DNA from: Granulicella paludicola
GTDB taxonomy: Bacteria > Acidobacteriota > Terriglobia > Terriglobales > Acidobacteriaceae
Direction: 5' to 3'
Length of the DNA stretch: 64,000 nucleotides
NCBI RefSeq assembly: GCF_025685545.1
Contig: NZ_JAGSYC010000026.1
Location: 868,001 to 932,000 of the forward strand
Below are positions 9,760-18,849 of this stretch, in pieces. Each line of letters starts with the position of its first letter. The first letter of the stretch is position 1. The notes under the pieces were generated by a model. It did not search any database and had not been told where the DNA came from. It saw only the letters and a list, made by a program, of their open reading frames with translations. The translations under genes and the position numbers were made by a program.

Positions 9760-10522
9760 CGCGCTCACAACTCCGCACACGCACGAGGCCCACGCCCACG
9801 AGCATGAGCATATCTCGCTCCCGCAGCATCGTCACCACTTTGAGACGGAGGAGCAGCAGCGTGAGGCGGGCAGCTTCGGCATGTGGCTCTTCCTGCTCAC
9901 TGAAATCATGTTTTTTGGTGGCATGTTCTTTGCCTACCTGCTGTACCGCAACTGGTACTACCCAGCTTTTGCGGCGGCTTCGAATCAGCTCAACGTGCCC
10001 ATGGGCGCAACAAACACGGTTATCCTCATCAGCTCGGGCTTCTTCATGGCGCTTGGTGTTTGGGCTTCCGAGGTTCGCAAGAAGAAGACGCTCGTGATCA
10101 TGCTGTTGTTGACTACGATCTTCGGCTGCGCCTTCCTAGGTGTTAAGTACTTTGAGTACAAAGAAAAGTACGAACTGCATCACATCCCCGGGAATAACTT
10201 CAGTATCGCGATGTTTGTAAATCCGCAGAATTACCCGCAGTATCCGGATACTTACGCGGAGAAGCCGCTCGCTCCAGACATGGCTCAGAAGACTCAGATC
10301 TTCTTCTTTCTGTACTTCGCGATGACAGGGATGCATGCGTTGCACATGATCATTGGCATTGGGTTGCTAGTGTGGCTCATCATCCGTGCTCAACGAGGTG
10401 ACTTCACCAACGGCTACGTAGCTCCGATTGAAAACTTCGGGCTGTACTGGCATTTTGTCGATATCGTATGGCTATTCCTGTTTCCCCTGCTGTACCTGAT
10501 CAATCGCCATCCACTGCACTAA
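9752..10522 (+). CDS. coxC: Cytochrome c oxidase subunit III
   Basis: 256 aa, about five membrane helices. The family signature lies around [19 protein letters not shown] and in [19 protein letters not shown] near the C-terminus. The N-terminus is His-rich. The only in-frame start that keeps this region is TTG 9752, overlapping the coxA stop by 8 bp. Confidence 0.95.
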   Translation: MDSALTTPHTHEAHAHEHEHISLPQHRHHFETEEQQREAGSFGMWLFLLTEIMFFGGMFFAYLLYRNWYYPAFAAASNQLNVPMGATNTVILISSGFFMALGVWASEVRKKKTLVIMLLLTTIFGCAFLGVKYFEYKEKYELHHIPGNNFSIAMFVNPQNYPQYPDTYAEKPLAPDMAQKTQIFFFLYFAMTGMHALHMIIGIGLLVWLIIRAQRGDFTNGYVAPIENFGLYWHFVDIVWLFLFPLLYLINRHPLH

Positions 10523-10567
10523 GTTTCGACCTAGGTTTTTGACACTGGCACCACGAAGGAAATTGCA

Positions 10568-10915
10568 ATGAGCCACGCACACACCGACGCGCACGATCCG
10601 AGCAACGTCACGAACCCGGAGCACGCCGAGCATCACATTGTGACGCCGCTGCAATACGTCTACGTCTTCGTGACGTTGCTCGTCGGCACGGGCATCACAG
10701 TAGGGGCTGCCTACGTCGATATGGGCGTGCTCAACCCCATCGTCGCTTTGGCTATCGCCTGCTTCAAGGCGAGCATCGTGATCCTGTTCTTCATGCACGC
10801 TGCTTATCAAAGCCGCCTCATCAAGATCACGATTGCATCAGGCTTCTTCGTCTTCCTGGTGCTGATCGCCATGACCATGACCGACTACTTGAGCCGCACT
10901 TGGGGTCTCTGGTAA
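10568..10915 (+). CDS. ctaF: Cytochrome c oxidase subunit IV-like (CtaF/COX4 prokaryotic)
   Basis: 115 aa with three hydrophobic segments, typical of the small bacterial subunit IV at the end of caa3 operons. The His-rich N-terminus resembles that of subunit III. ATG 10568 is preceded by AAGGAAATTGCA. A terminator follows 15 nt after the stop and closes the respiratory operon. Confidence 0.9.
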   Translation: MSHAHTDAHDPSNVTNPEHAEHHIVTPLQYVYVFVTLLVGTGITVGAAYVDMGVLNPIVALAIACFKASIVILFFMHAAYQSRLIKITIASGFFVFLVLIAMTMTDYLSRTWGLW

Positions 10916-10930
10916 TTTCCAACTGCAATG

Positions 10931-10955
10931 AAGGCCGCCTGCGAGGGCGGCCTTT
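10931..10955 (+). terminator. Terminator of the ACIII-caa3 operon
   Basis: Perfect 9-bp stem AAGGCCGCC / GGCGGCCTT with loop TGCGAG, followed by a short TCT tract. It lies between ctaF and the next gene. Confidence 0.8.
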
Positions 10956-10975
10956 CTGCGTCGGGTCGGCGCTTG

Positions 10976-10981
10976 TATTCT
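10976..10981 (+). promoter_or_regulatory. -10 box for a leaderless LOG-family transcript
   Basis: TATTCT ends exactly 6 nt before ATG 10988, so transcription would begin at or next to the start codon. No Shine-Dalgarno sequence fits between. No clear -35 was seen. Confidence 0.5.
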
Positions 10982-10987
10982 TGAGTT

Positions 10988-11536
10988 ATGAGAATTCCAG
11001 AGAAGAGCATCGCCGTTTTTTGCGCGGCCGCAGATGGCGCGCGTCCCCAATACCGAGATACAGCTGAGGAGCTTGGAGCTACGCTGGCTCGACGTGGCAT
11101 CGGACTCATCTATGGTGGCGCCAAAGTCGGTCTGATGGGTGCGGTGGCCGATGCCACGGTGAAGGCAGGTGGTTACGTGGTGGGCGTGATCCCTCATGTT
11201 CTCGTCGACAAGGAAGTCGCCCATGACGGCGTCACCGAATTGCATGTCACCGAAACAATGCACACGCGTAAAGCGATGATGGCGGAGCGCGCGAATGCCT
11301 TTGTGATTCTTCCTGGAGGATTTGGCACCTTTGAAGAGATGTTCGAAGTGCTTGCGTGGCAGACGTTGAAGATTCACTCCAAGCCCGTAGTGCTGCTAAA
11401 CACCGAAGGCTTCTACGACACGATGTTGACGTTCCTCGATCACTGCGACGCGGAAGGGATGTTGCGGGGCAATCGAAAAATACTGCTCGTAGCGAAGACA
11501 GTAGATGAAGCTCTTACATCGGCCGGTGTTGCCTAG
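10988..11536 (+). CDS. LOG-family nucleoside-5'-monophosphate phosphoribohydrolase (TIGR00730)
   Basis: 182 aa protein of the LOG (lonely guy) family with a Rossmann fold. The nucleotide-binding/catalytic motif PGGFGTFEEMFEV is present near residue 110, as is YGGAKVGLMGAVADA near residue 42. Members cleave cytokinin or other nucleotide riboside monophosphates to the free base and ribose 5-phosphate. The physiological substrate in bacteria is often unknown. It appears to be a single-gene unit with its own promoter. Confidence 0.92.
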   Translation: MRIPEKSIAVFCAAADGARPQYRDTAEELGATLARRGIGLIYGGAKVGLMGAVADATVKAGGYVVGVIPHVLVDKEVAHDGVTELHVTETMHTRKAMMAERANAFVILPGGFGTFEEMFEVLAWQTLKIHSKPVVLLNTEGFYDTMLTFLDHCDAEGMLRGNRKILLVAKTVDEALTSAGVA

Positions 11537-11574
11537 CCAGACCGGGTTGCTCCGGCGCATACAATAAGCAGAGC

Positions 11575-12363
11575 ATGAATCTCTCCGCAATCCCCCATCT
11601 ACACTTCATCTGGCTGGTCGCAGCTTCGGCGATCGCCGGTGTGATGAACGCGATGGCCGGTGGAGGTTCGTTCATCTCCTTTCCAGCAATGCTTGGCATG
11701 GGCGTTCCCCCCGTGGAGGCTAACGCGACGAACACCGTTGCCCTCTGGCCGGGGCAGTTGGCCTCGCTTGCGGCGCTCCATCGCGATGTACGCCGTGACC
11801 TTCTGCCCATTGTCGGTTTCACTTGTGTCATCGGTGGCGTTACGGGGGCAGAGACGCTGCTTCACACGGAACAGAAGACATTCCTGCACATGATTCCCTG
11901 GCTGATCCTGGGAGGGACATTGCTGTTCGGCATCAGTGGTCCTGTCTCGCGCTGGTTACGACGGCGTGCAGCGTACCACACGGGTGAACGAAGTATCCCG
12001 CCGTTCCAACTGATGTTGGCGCTCTTTCCCGTCTGTTTTTATATCGGGTATTTCGGGGCAGGTGGCGGCTTCCTGGTCATGACGATCCTCGCGCTCTTCG
12101 GTATGGACGACATGCATCGCTTGAACGCAATGAAGGTCTTTGCAGCGCTCGCGAGTAACTTCTGCGCCATCGTCACCTTCATCCTGAAAGGCGCGATCAT
12201 CTGGCATTACTGCCTGGCCTCGATGGTCTTCGCCGCAGCCGGAGGCTGGTTCGGCGCAAAGTTTGCCAAACGTGTGCCGGGACATATCCTGCGCGGAGTT
12301 GTTGTCGTCACAGGCTGCGTCATTGCGGGATACTTCTTCTGGCGCCAGGCCCACACAGCATGA
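11575..12363 (+). CDS. TauE/SafE-family sulfite or anion exporter
   Basis: 262 aa, about seven to eight membrane helices. N-terminal AGVMNAMAGGGSFISFPAMLGMG and the second half-repeat GYFGAGGGFLVMTILALFG are the two duplicated motifs of TauE/SafE (DUF81). The substrate cannot be told from sequence; sulfite, sulfoacetate and other organic anions are known in the family. TACAAT at 11560-11565 is a likely -10 box 9 nt before the ATG. Confidence 0.92.
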   Translation: MNLSAIPHLHFIWLVAASAIAGVMNAMAGGGSFISFPAMLGMGVPPVEANATNTVALWPGQLASLAALHRDVRRDLLPIVGFTCVIGGVTGAETLLHTEQKTFLHMIPWLILGGTLLFGISGPVSRWLRRRAAYHTGERSIPPFQLMLALFPVCFYIGYFGAGGGFLVMTILALFGMDDMHRLNAMKVFAALASNFCAIVTFILKGAIIWHYCLASMVFAAAGGWFGAKFAKRVPGHILRGVVVVTGCVIAGYFFWRQAHTA

Positions 12364-12382
12364 GACAGACGAAAGGCACGAA

Positions 12383-12808
12383 GTGAGTCACGAAGGAATA
12401 CGTTTTGTCAGCGCAAAAGAAGCCGGAAAAGATGACGGCCCCAAACTTACGGGTGACGCGATCAAGCCTCTGAAGGTGCGCGTCGATAAGACCGGCGGCA
12501 CAGGCATGAGCATCGACTGGGCCGATGGCCACACCAGTAATTGGAACTTCGCGTGGCTCCGCGCGGCGTGCCCGTGCGCGACCTGCCATGAGGAGCGGGA
12601 TGCCGTCGAGCGAGCTCCCGGTGTGGCGAAGCCAAAGCCAGTAGCTCTATTGCCACTGTATGAAGCTCCATCACGGCCAGTAGAGGTCACGCCCGTAGGG
12701 AAATATGCAATTCGCTTCAAGTGGAACGATGGGCATGAGGCAGGTCTGTACTCGTGGGACTATCTGCGCAATGTCTGCGACGTCGAGTACCGCAAACAAG
12801 CGCAATAG
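12383..12808 (+). CDS. DUF971 (gamma-butyrobetaine hydroxylase N-terminal-like) protein
   Basis: 141 aa. The core IDWADGHTSNWNFAWLRAAC followed by PCATCHEE matches the DUF971 domain, a small zinc-binding-like fold also found at the N-terminus of gamma-butyrobetaine hydroxylases. Standalone versions have been linked to Fe-S maintenance, but no function is certain here. The start is GTG 12383, preceded by GAAAGG; longer frames run into the tauE gene. It follows the exporter by 19 nt and may share its transcript. Confidence 0.85.
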   Translation: MSHEGIRFVSAKEAGKDDGPKLTGDAIKPLKVRVDKTGGTGMSIDWADGHTSNWNFAWLRAACPCATCHEERDAVERAPGVAKPKPVALLPLYEAPSRPVEVTPVGKYAIRFKWNDGHEAGLYSWDYLRNVCDVEYRKQAQ

Positions 12809-12811
12809 TGA

Positions 12812-13594
12812 CTAACTCAATGGCAGTTCTGGTGTCGCAGCGAGAAGCTGCTGCGTGTACGCCTCCTTCGGGCTTTCGCAGACCTCGCTCCATGTACCTG
12901 TCTCCACGACTCGCCCACGTTGCATCACGACCACACGCTGGCACAGGTACCGCACTAGCGGCATGGAGTGCGAGATGAACAATAACGTTAACCCATAGCG
13001 CGTCTGCAGATCGCGTAGCAGATTGATGACCTGTGCAGCGACGGAGACATCGAGCGCACTTACAGGTTCATCGAGCACCAGCAATTCGGGCCGAAGCGCA
13101 AGCGCGCGTGCGATGTTTACGCGCTGCCGCTGCCCGCCAGAGAACTCATGCGGATAGCGCGTCAGAGCGCTCTCAGGCAGCCCCACTTCCTCCAGTAGCG
13201 AAAGCAAGCGTGCCTGCAAGCCTTCGCTCGGCTGTTCCTTATGAATCGCAAACGGTTCCGCCAGAATCTGCTGTACGGAGAGTCGCGGGTTCAAAGCAGC
13301 ATAAGGGTCCTGAAACACGATAGATATCTTTCGCCGAAGTCGACGCAGCTCACGCGTCTTCATCGCAACGATATTTTGTTGAACACCGTTGCTATCAGTG
13401 AAGATCACACTGCCGCTGGTTGGCTCAATCAACCGCAGGATCATGCGCGCAACCGTGCTCTTGCCTGATCCTGACTCGCCCACCAGCCCCAGCGTCTCGC
13501 CACGAAACAACTGCAGCGAGATGTCGTCCACGACGCGCGCAGCACCATACTGCTTCACGAGATTGCGGGCTTCGATGATGGGCGAGGGCTGCAT
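12812..13594 (-). CDS. Oligopeptide/dipeptide-type ABC transporter ATPase (OppF/DppF-like)
   Basis: 260 aa ATPase. Walker A GESGSGKST, Q-loop VFQDPYAALNPRLS, signature EFSGGQRQRVNIARAL and Walker B LLVLDEPVSALDV are all intact. The Q-loop and downstream region resemble the peptide/nickel importer group. No permease, substrate-binding protein or partner ATPase gene is adjacent, so it is an orphan here. Its ATG overlaps the stop of the upstream DUF4440 gene (TAATG on the minus strand), so the two are translated together. Confidence 0.92.
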   Translation of the reverse strand: MQPSPIIEARNLVKQYGAARVVDDISLQLFRGETLGLVGESGSGKSTVARMILRLIEPTSGSVIFTDSNGVQQNIVAMKTRELRRLRRKISIVFQDPYAALNPRLSVQQILAEPFAIHKEQPSEGLQARLLSLLEEVGLPESALTRYPHEFSGGQRQRVNIARALALRPELLVLDEPVSALDVSVAAQVINLLRDLQTRYGLTLLFISHSMPLVRYLCQRVVVMQRGRVVETGTWSEVCESPKEAYTQQLLAATPELPLS

Positions 13595-14046
13595 TAGGTG
13601 GTTGCGCTGTAGACGATCTTCCAGCCGCGCGATGTCTTCTCGAGGATGTCGGTGAAGAGACCATCTGCCGTACCACCGGCCTTTTTGTTGCGGGTCAAAT
13701 GATAGACACCGGTCACCAGAGCAAAGTTCTCACCCATCGGTCGGACCGTAATTTCACTCTCGTCGATGGTGCCCATAGCTTCTGCATTTGGGAAGCTCAG
13801 GAGATACGCATTCCGAATGCTCGCCAAGCCGCGAATGGGGCTGGTGAACATGGCTTGCGTGTCGCGTGCGTCCTTATAGAAACCCAGGTAGGCAGCAAGG
13901 TCGCCCTTGTTCCACGCTGCAGCCTGCGCGCTCAGAACGGTATTGAGTTCAGCCTCAGCAGGCGTCGGTAGGTGGGCTGGCTGCTGAGCAAAAAGAGGTG
14001 CGGTGAAAAAGGTTGCGGCGAGAAGGATGTTACGAAAACTACGCAT
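13594..14046 (-). CDS. Secreted DUF4440/SnoaL-like protein
   Basis: 150 aa. A signal peptide (MRSFRNILLAATFF...LFAQ) precedes a DUF4440/SnoaL-like cone-shaped domain: AQAAAWNKGDLAAYLGFYKD and the closing TSRGWKIVYSATT. The start has GGAG at proper spacing. It is a paralogue of the gene upstream at 14116-14577. Members are ketosteroid-isomerase-like; the ligand or reaction is unknown. Confidence 0.88.
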   Translation of the reverse strand: MRSFRNILLAATFFTAPLFAQQPAHLPTPAEAELNTVLSAQAAAWNKGDLAAYLGFYKDARDTQAMFTSPIRGLASIRNAYLLSFPNAEAMGTIDESEITVRPMGENFALVTGVYHLTRNKKAGGTADGLFTDILEKTSRGWKIVYSATT

Positions 14047-14115
14047 GAGGAAGCTCCACTCCTAGGCTACATCGTTCTAGGACGAGTGCAAGTCTCCGCG
14101 CGTTGCAGCGTGGCT

Positions 14116-14577
14116 CTAATGTTGGGATGGCGCTAAGGATGTGCTGTCATCGCGCACGATCTTCCAGCCCGCCGCAGTCTTCTCAACTACAAGCAGATAG
14201 TAGCCATCGGCGTTGCCTCCGCCTGTTGCTTTGCGCTCCAGGTGGAAGTGGCCGGTGACGGTCGCGAAGTGCGCGTCGAGCGGCTGCACCTCAAGCTGCG
14301 AGAACGTCAACTGGCCCATCGCCTCACGTGTTGCGTAACTCTTCTTGTAGGTAGCGACCATCTGGTCGTAGCCACGACTGGTCTTGCGACCGATGAAGAG
14401 AATATCGGGCGAGTTTTTGTACGCAGTCGCAAAGGCGTCCATGTCGCCTTTGTTCCAGTCGTCCGAAGACTTATTCATCATGGCAAGGATGGCAGTCGTG
14501 TCTGCCGGGCTCTGCGCGGCAGCAATGAGAGGGCAGGCAAGTGCAGAGGCGACAAGCAGCAGACGAAGCAAACGCAT
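14116..14577 (-). CDS. Secreted DUF4440/SnoaL-like protein, second copy
   Basis: 153 aa with a cleavable signal peptide (ending PLIAAAQ) and a DUF4440 domain: KSSDDWNKGDMDAFATAYKN and KTAAGWKIVRDDSTS. It aligns end to end with the downstream paralogue, so the pair arose by tandem duplication. AAGGGAGACC precedes the ATG. Function unknown beyond the fold. Confidence 0.88.
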   Translation of the reverse strand: MRLLRLLLVASALACPLIAAAQSPADTTAILAMMNKSSDDWNKGDMDAFATAYKNSPDILFIGRKTSRGYDQMVATYKKSYATREAMGQLTFSQLEVQPLDAHFATVTGHFHLERKATGGGNADGYYLLVVEKTAAGWKIVRDDSTSLAPSQH

Positions 14578-14614
14578 GGGTGGTCTCCCTTGAAAATCGT
14601 TGAAGCGGAACGCC

Positions 14615-14620
14615 TACAAT
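14615..14620 (+). promoter_or_regulatory. -10 box for a leaderless molybdopterin oxidoreductase transcript
   Basis: TACAAT ends exactly 6 nt before ATG 14627. This also argues against the upstream in-frame TTG 14600 as the start. Confidence 0.5.
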
Positions 14621-14626
14621 ATACCT

Positions 14627-16798
14627 ATGTCCGCGCTCGAGTCCAAGCTGAAGACTATTCATGCCGTGTGCACACACGACTGCCCGGACTCGTGCGGTGT
14701 GCTTGTCACGGTCGATCAGCTCACGGGGCGAGCGACGAAGGTGCAGGGTGATCCCACGCATCCGGTGACGCGCGGATTCCTCTGTGGCAAGGTCGCACGC
14801 TATCTCGATCGCGTGTATTCGCCGGAGCGGCTGTTATATCCGATGCGCCGTAAGCCAGGTGTAGCGAAAGGCCCGCTGCCCAAAGGACGCGAAGCGGAGG
14901 CCTTCGACCGCATCAGCTGGGATGAGGCGCTCGACAGCATTGCGCGCAAGCTGGAAGCGACTGCCGGAGAGTTTGGACCAGAGAGCATTTTGCCCTACAG
15001 CTACGCAGGAACCATCGGACAGCTGGGTTACGGTTCGATGGACCGCCGCTTCTTTCATCGGCTCGGCGCGTCGCAGCTGGACCGGACAATCTGCGCCAGC
15101 GCTGGAGCTGCTGCGCTGGCGAGCGTGTATGGCATGAAGCTTGGGACGGTCCCGCAGGACTTCGCGTTCGCAGGGCTCATCATCGCGTGGGGCGCGAACA
15201 TCCACGGCAACAATATCCACCTGTGGCCGTTCATTGAGGAGGCTCGACGGACCGGTGCAAAGCTTGTGGTGATCGATCCTTATAAGACACGTACAGCCGC
15301 GCTTGCGGATCAGCACCTCGCCATTCGTCCTGGAACCGATGGCTTGCTGGCTCTTTCAATCATGCATGTGCTCTTTCGCGAGGGGCTTGAAGATGCGGCC
15401 TATCTCGCTGACTGCACTACTGGAGCGGAGGAGCTGCGCGCACACGCATTGAAGCCGGAGCACGCGCCGGAGCGAGCTGCGGAGATCACCGGCATCGCGG
15501 CGGAGAGGATCGAGGCACTTGCGCGGGCTTACGGCGAAGCTGGCAGGCAAGGTCGTCGGCCAGCCGTGATTCGGATGAACTACGGAATTCAGCGCAGTGA
15601 GAATGGTGGAACTGCTGCACGTGCCGTTGCGATGTTGCCACTAATTACAGGCAGCTGGCAGAAGCGCGGTGGTGGTATGCTGCTGTCGACCAGCGGCTCG
15701 TTTCCTTTTGACTCGGCTAGTTTGCAAATGCCAGAGCTGATGCTGCAAAGCCCGCTGAAGCGTGCGTCGCGCGTCGTGAATATGAGTCAACTCGGGGAGG
15801 CGCTGACCGAGCTGGATGAGCCTGCCGTGAAGGCGTTGTTTGTCTACAACTGCAACGCAGCCGCAGTTGCGCCGAACTCGGCGAGCGTGTTGGAAGGTCT
15901 GCGCCGCGACGATCTATTCACCGTCGTCCATGAACAGTTCTTCACCGATACGACGGACTACGCAGATATCGTGCTGCCAGCGACGACGTTCCTGGAGCAT
16001 AAGGACTTGATGGGAGCCTACGGACATCTGCAGGCGCAGATGTCGATGCCTGCGATTGCTCCGCTCGGAGAAGCTCGCAGCAACGTGGCGCTCTTTGGAA
16101 AGCTTGGTCTGCGTATGGGCTTTGAAGAGTCGCTGTTCGCTGTGGATGAAGACGAACTGATCGCGCAGGCGCTCGGTACCGATCACCCGTGGTTTGCGGG
16201 TATTACGAAGGAGCGGCTGGAAGAGGAAGGTCACATTGCGCTGCAATTGCCCGTGAATGCGCAAGGCGAGGCTTTGCCGTTCAGTACAGCCGATTGGTTC
16301 GGCACAACCAGCGGACGCGGTGAACTTACGCCCGTGCCGATATGGATCGCTGCCAGCGAATCGCGCAACGGTGCCGAACGCAGCGAACAGTATCCGCTCG
16401 AGTTTTTGCCACGGAAGGCAGATAATTTCATGAACACGACGTTCGCCAACTTGGCCGTTCACCAGAAAATGGAGCAGAAGACCGCAGGCGTGCTGGAGAT
16501 GCATACGAGCGACGCGGCTGCGCGCGGGTTACAGTCGGGAGATGCCGTTGAGGTCCGGAATGCGCGAGGTCGCGTTACTCTAACTGCGCGTGTCGGTGAA
16601 TCCATTGCCGCCGGCGTTGTGGCGGCGCGGCTGGACTGGCAGAAGCTCTCACCCGATGGTTCCAACGTGAACGCGCTGACGAGCGAACGCATCACGGATA
16701 TCGGCGGCGGCGCAACGTTCTACTCGACGATGGTTGAAGTTGCGAAGCTCGTGGAAGTCCCGCAAACACGATCTGATACGGCGATAGCAGCAGACTGA
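14627..16798 (+). CDS. Molybdopterin-dependent oxidoreductase (DMSO reductase superfamily)
   Basis: 723 aa. The N-terminal [4Fe-4S] motif is CTHDCPDSCGVLV with the fourth Cys in GFLCGKV. The molybdopterin-binding domains follow (AWGANIHGNNIHLWP, VVIDPYKTRTAA) and the C-terminal dinucleotide-binding domain ends near residue 700 (NFMNTTFANLAVHQK). No Tat signal is visible, so a cytoplasmic enzyme is likely. The residue at the usual Cys/SeCys/Ser ligand position near 133-135 (CASAGAAALASVYG) may be Ser or Cys; substrate cannot be assigned. Formate dehydrogenase-, thiosulfate- or biotin sulfoxide-type activities are all possible. Confidence 0.9.
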   Translation: MSALESKLKTIHAVCTHDCPDSCGVLVTVDQLTGRATKVQGDPTHPVTRGFLCGKVARYLDRVYSPERLLYPMRRKPGVAKGPLPKGREAEAFDRISWDEALDSIARKLEATAGEFGPESILPYSYAGTIGQLGYGSMDRRFFHRLGASQLDRTICASAGAAALASVYGMKLGTVPQDFAFAGLIIAWGANIHGNNIHLWPFIEEARRTGAKLVVIDPYKTRTAALADQHLAIRPGTDGLLALSIMHVLFREGLEDAAYLADCTTGAEELRAHALKPEHAPERAAEITGIAAERIEALARAYGEAGRQGRRPAVIRMNYGIQRSENGGTAARAVAMLPLITGSWQKRGGGMLLSTSGSFPFDSASLQMPELMLQSPLKRASRVVNMSQLGEALTELDEPAVKALFVYNCNAAAVAPNSASVLEGLRRDDLFTVVHEQFFTDTTDYADIVLPATTFLEHKDLMGAYGHLQAQMSMPAIAPLGEARSNVALFGKLGLRMGFEESLFAVDEDELIAQALGTDHPWFAGITKERLEEEGHIALQLPVNAQGEALPFSTADWFGTTSGRGELTPVPIWIAASESRNGAERSEQYPLEFLPRKADNFMNTTFANLAVHQKMEQKTAGVLEMHTSDAAARGLQSGDAVEVRNARGRVTLTARVGESIAAGVVAARLDWQKLSPDGSNVNALTSERITDIGGGATFYSTMVEVAKLVEVPQTRSDTAIAAD

Positions 16799-16850
16799 CG
16801 CGTGACTGCATCTCAGTTTTCATGCCCGCGACGCGAGCAGAGGAGTGAAC

Positions 16851-17750
16851 GTGGCCGTCAAGGATTTGTACACACTGCAGGACCCGACAAAACAGTATCC
16901 GCAACCGAAGTTCCGCAGCCAGAAGCAGTCTGTTCCTGGGCTCGACAGCAAGATGACGCCGAAGGCAGATCACGGCGAAACGAGTTATCGCGGAAGCGGT
17001 CGTCTGCCGAACCGCAAGGCGCTTGTTACGGGTGGCGATTCCGGGATTGGCCGCGCTGCAGCAATCGCATTTGCCCGCGAAGGCGCGGATGTTGCGATCA
17101 GCTATCTGCCGAGCGAAGAGTCGGATGCGAAGGAAGTGATCGCACTCATCGAGGCTGAAGGACGCAAGGCATTTGCGTTTCCTGGCGACATCAGCAACGA
17201 GAGGTTCGCTCGCAAGGTGGTGAAGGATGCGTACAAGAAGCTTGGTGGTCTCGACATCTTTGCCGCAGTTGCGGGCAAGCAGCATGCGGTAGAAAAGATT
17301 GCCGATGTGACGACCAAGCAGATGGAAGAGACGTATCGGGTGAATGTGTTTGCGCTGTTCTGGATGTGTCAAGAGGCGCTTGCCGTGATGCCGAAGGGTG
17401 GTTCGATCATTACGACCGCGTCGATTCAGGCTACGCATCCTAGCCCGAGTTTGCTGGACTATGCGCCGACAAAGGCCGCGATTCTGGCGTTCACGCGAGC
17501 TTTGGCGAGACAGGTTGCAGAAGATGGGATTCGAGTGAACTGCGTTGCGCCTGGACCTGTGTGGACGCCGCTGCAATCGAGCGGAGGACAGCCTGCGAAG
17601 AAGATTCCCGCGTTCGGCTCGGAGACGCCGATGAAGCGCCCCGGACAGCCTGTTGAGATGTCGCCGTTGTATGTGCTGCTGGCGAGCCAGGAATCGAGTT
17701 ACGTGACTGGCGAAGTGTACGGAGCGACTGGCGGACTCGAAGTCGGCTAA
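16851..17750 (+). CDS. SDR-family oxidoreductase (YhdF/YhxC-like)
   Basis: 299 aa classical short-chain dehydrogenase with an N-terminal extension (about 50 residues, [17 protein letters not shown]) typical of the YhdF group. Cofactor motif [16 protein letters not shown], and an active site with Ser in [10 protein letters not shown] and Tyr-Lys in YAPTKAA. GTG 16851 has AGAGGAG at good spacing; GTG 16845 would add two residues. It overlaps the convergent lipA end by 4 bp. Members reduce or oxidise sugars, alcohols or aldehydes; substrate unknown. Confidence 0.9.
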   Translation: MAVKDLYTLQDPTKQYPQPKFRSQKQSVPGLDSKMTPKADHGETSYRGSGRLPNRKALVTGGDSGIGRAAAIAFAREGADVAISYLPSEESDAKEVIALIEAEGRKAFAFPGDISNERFARKVVKDAYKKLGGLDIFAAVAGKQHAVEKIADVTTKQMEETYRVNVFALFWMCQEALAVMPKGGSIITTASIQATHPSPSLLDYAPTKAAILAFTRALARQVAEDGIRVNCVAPGPVWTPLQSSGGQPAKKIPAFGSETPMKRPGQPVEMSPLYVLLASQESSYVTGEVYGATGGLEVG

Positions 17751-18679
17751 GCCAAACCTGTCGATTGGGCCTGTTCGTGTGCGTGGTAGCTGGAGCGCAC
17801 GAGCGGGCCTGACTCTACGTGTTTGAATCCCATCTGCATGGCTTCGTGCTTGAGGAAAGCGAATTCATCCGGAGTGTAGAAGCGCGACATTGGGAGATGA
17901 TCGCGTGATGGGCGCAGATATTGACCGATGGTGAGGATGTCGACCTTGCGATCGGCGAGATCGCGGAAGACGGCGATGAGCTCGTGCATCTCTTCGCCCA
18001 TGCCGACGATGATGCCGGTTTTGGTCACGATTGGGCCGAGTTCGTGCTCGCTTGATTCCTTCTTCGCGCTGTCTAGAAAGTGCAGCGACTTCTCGTAGCG
18101 ACCGCCGGATTTGGCGACGCGATAGAGGCGAGGAACGGTTTCGATGTTGTGGTTCAGAATCTCGGGGCGAGCAGCGACAACCAAACGACGAGCTTCATCG
18201 ACTCCTTGAAAATCGGGAGTGAGAACTTCCACCTGCGTTCCTGGCGACTGGCGGCGGATTTCCTGAATGACATTGACGAAGGCGCGTGCTGCGCCGAGAT
18301 TGTCGTCATCGCGATTCACGCTGGTGATGACTGCGTGTTTCAGACCGAGCTGCGCAACAGCGTATGCGACGCGTGAAGGCTCTTCGTGATCAATCGGTTC
18401 AGGTTTGCCTTTGGGAACTGCGCAGAAGCCGCAGCGACGCGTGCAGAGGTTGCCAAGCATCATGAACGTTGCGGTCTTGTGGTTCCAGCATTCGCCGATG
18501 TTTGGGCAATGTGCGGATTCGCAGACGGTGTGAAGATTGAGCTCGCGGGCGAGTTTCTTTAGTGAATGAAATGTCTCACCCATGGGAGCGCGCGCTTTGA
18601 GCCATTCAGGCTTCGGAGCGGGCTTGCGCGGCGTCAGATCGATCTGGATGAGTGCGTCGGATTGGACGAGGGGTGCCAC
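17747..18679 (-). CDS. lipA: Lipoyl synthase
   Basis: 310 aa radical SAM enzyme that inserts two sulfurs into octanoyl groups on lipoyl domains. Both clusters are present: the auxiliary set [12 protein letters not shown] and the radical SAM motif CTRRCGFC. The C-terminal Ser ligand region [10 protein letters not shown] is intact. The start is GTG 18679, with TACAAT ending 6 nt upstream. No lipB lies beside it. Confidence 0.96.
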   Translation of the reverse strand: MAPLVQSDALIQIDLTPRKPAPKPEWLKARAPMGETFHSLKKLARELNLHTVCESAHCPNIGECWNHKTATFMMLGNLCTRRCGFCAVPKGKPEPIDHEEPSRVAYAVAQLGLKHAVITSVNRDDDNLGAARAFVNVIQEIRRQSPGTQVEVLTPDFQGVDEARRLVVAARPEILNHNIETVPRLYRVAKSGGRYEKSLHFLDSAKKESSEHELGPIVTKTGIIVGMGEEMHELIAVFRDLADRKVDILTIGQYLRPSRDHLPMSRFYTPDEFAFLKHEAMQMGFKHVESGPLVRSSYHAHEQAQSTGLA

Positions 18680-18685
18680 GCTTTT

Positions 18686-18691
18686 ATTGTA
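18686..18691 (-). promoter_or_regulatory. -10 box for a leaderless lipA transcript
   Basis: TACAAT on the minus strand ends exactly 6 nt before the GTG start of lipA, so the mRNA would start at the codon. No ribosome-binding site is possible in the gap. Confidence 0.5.
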
Positions 18692-18707
18692 CTTGTTGGG
18701 CGATATA

Positions 18708-18742
18708 CCCCCTACCCCCCCATACTTTCTAGCTCAAAGTAT
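18708..18742. repeat. C-tract followed by an AT-rich dyad
   Basis: A CCCCCTACCCCCCC tract is followed directly by the 7-bp inverted repeat ATACTTT / AAAGTAT (18722-18728 and 18736-18742). The motif lies in the 170-bp gap between lipA and the response regulator. I have the impression that similar elements recur in Terriglobia genomes, but this is unverified. Confidence 0.4.
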
Positions 18743-18849
18743 TGATATTGAGTCGTTTAGGTGTCTCTGGACGGGGCGAATGAGGGCAAAATCGGGCAAA
18801 CTCTTGATTCGAAGAGGGTAGAGCGCACGGAGGGTGCACTCGCAAAAGC

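Noticed and set aside
14600-14626. TTG 14600 as the start of the molybdopterin oxidoreductase
   Set aside because: A TACAAT box lies inside the extension, 6 nt before ATG 14627, and no ribosome-binding site precedes the TTG.
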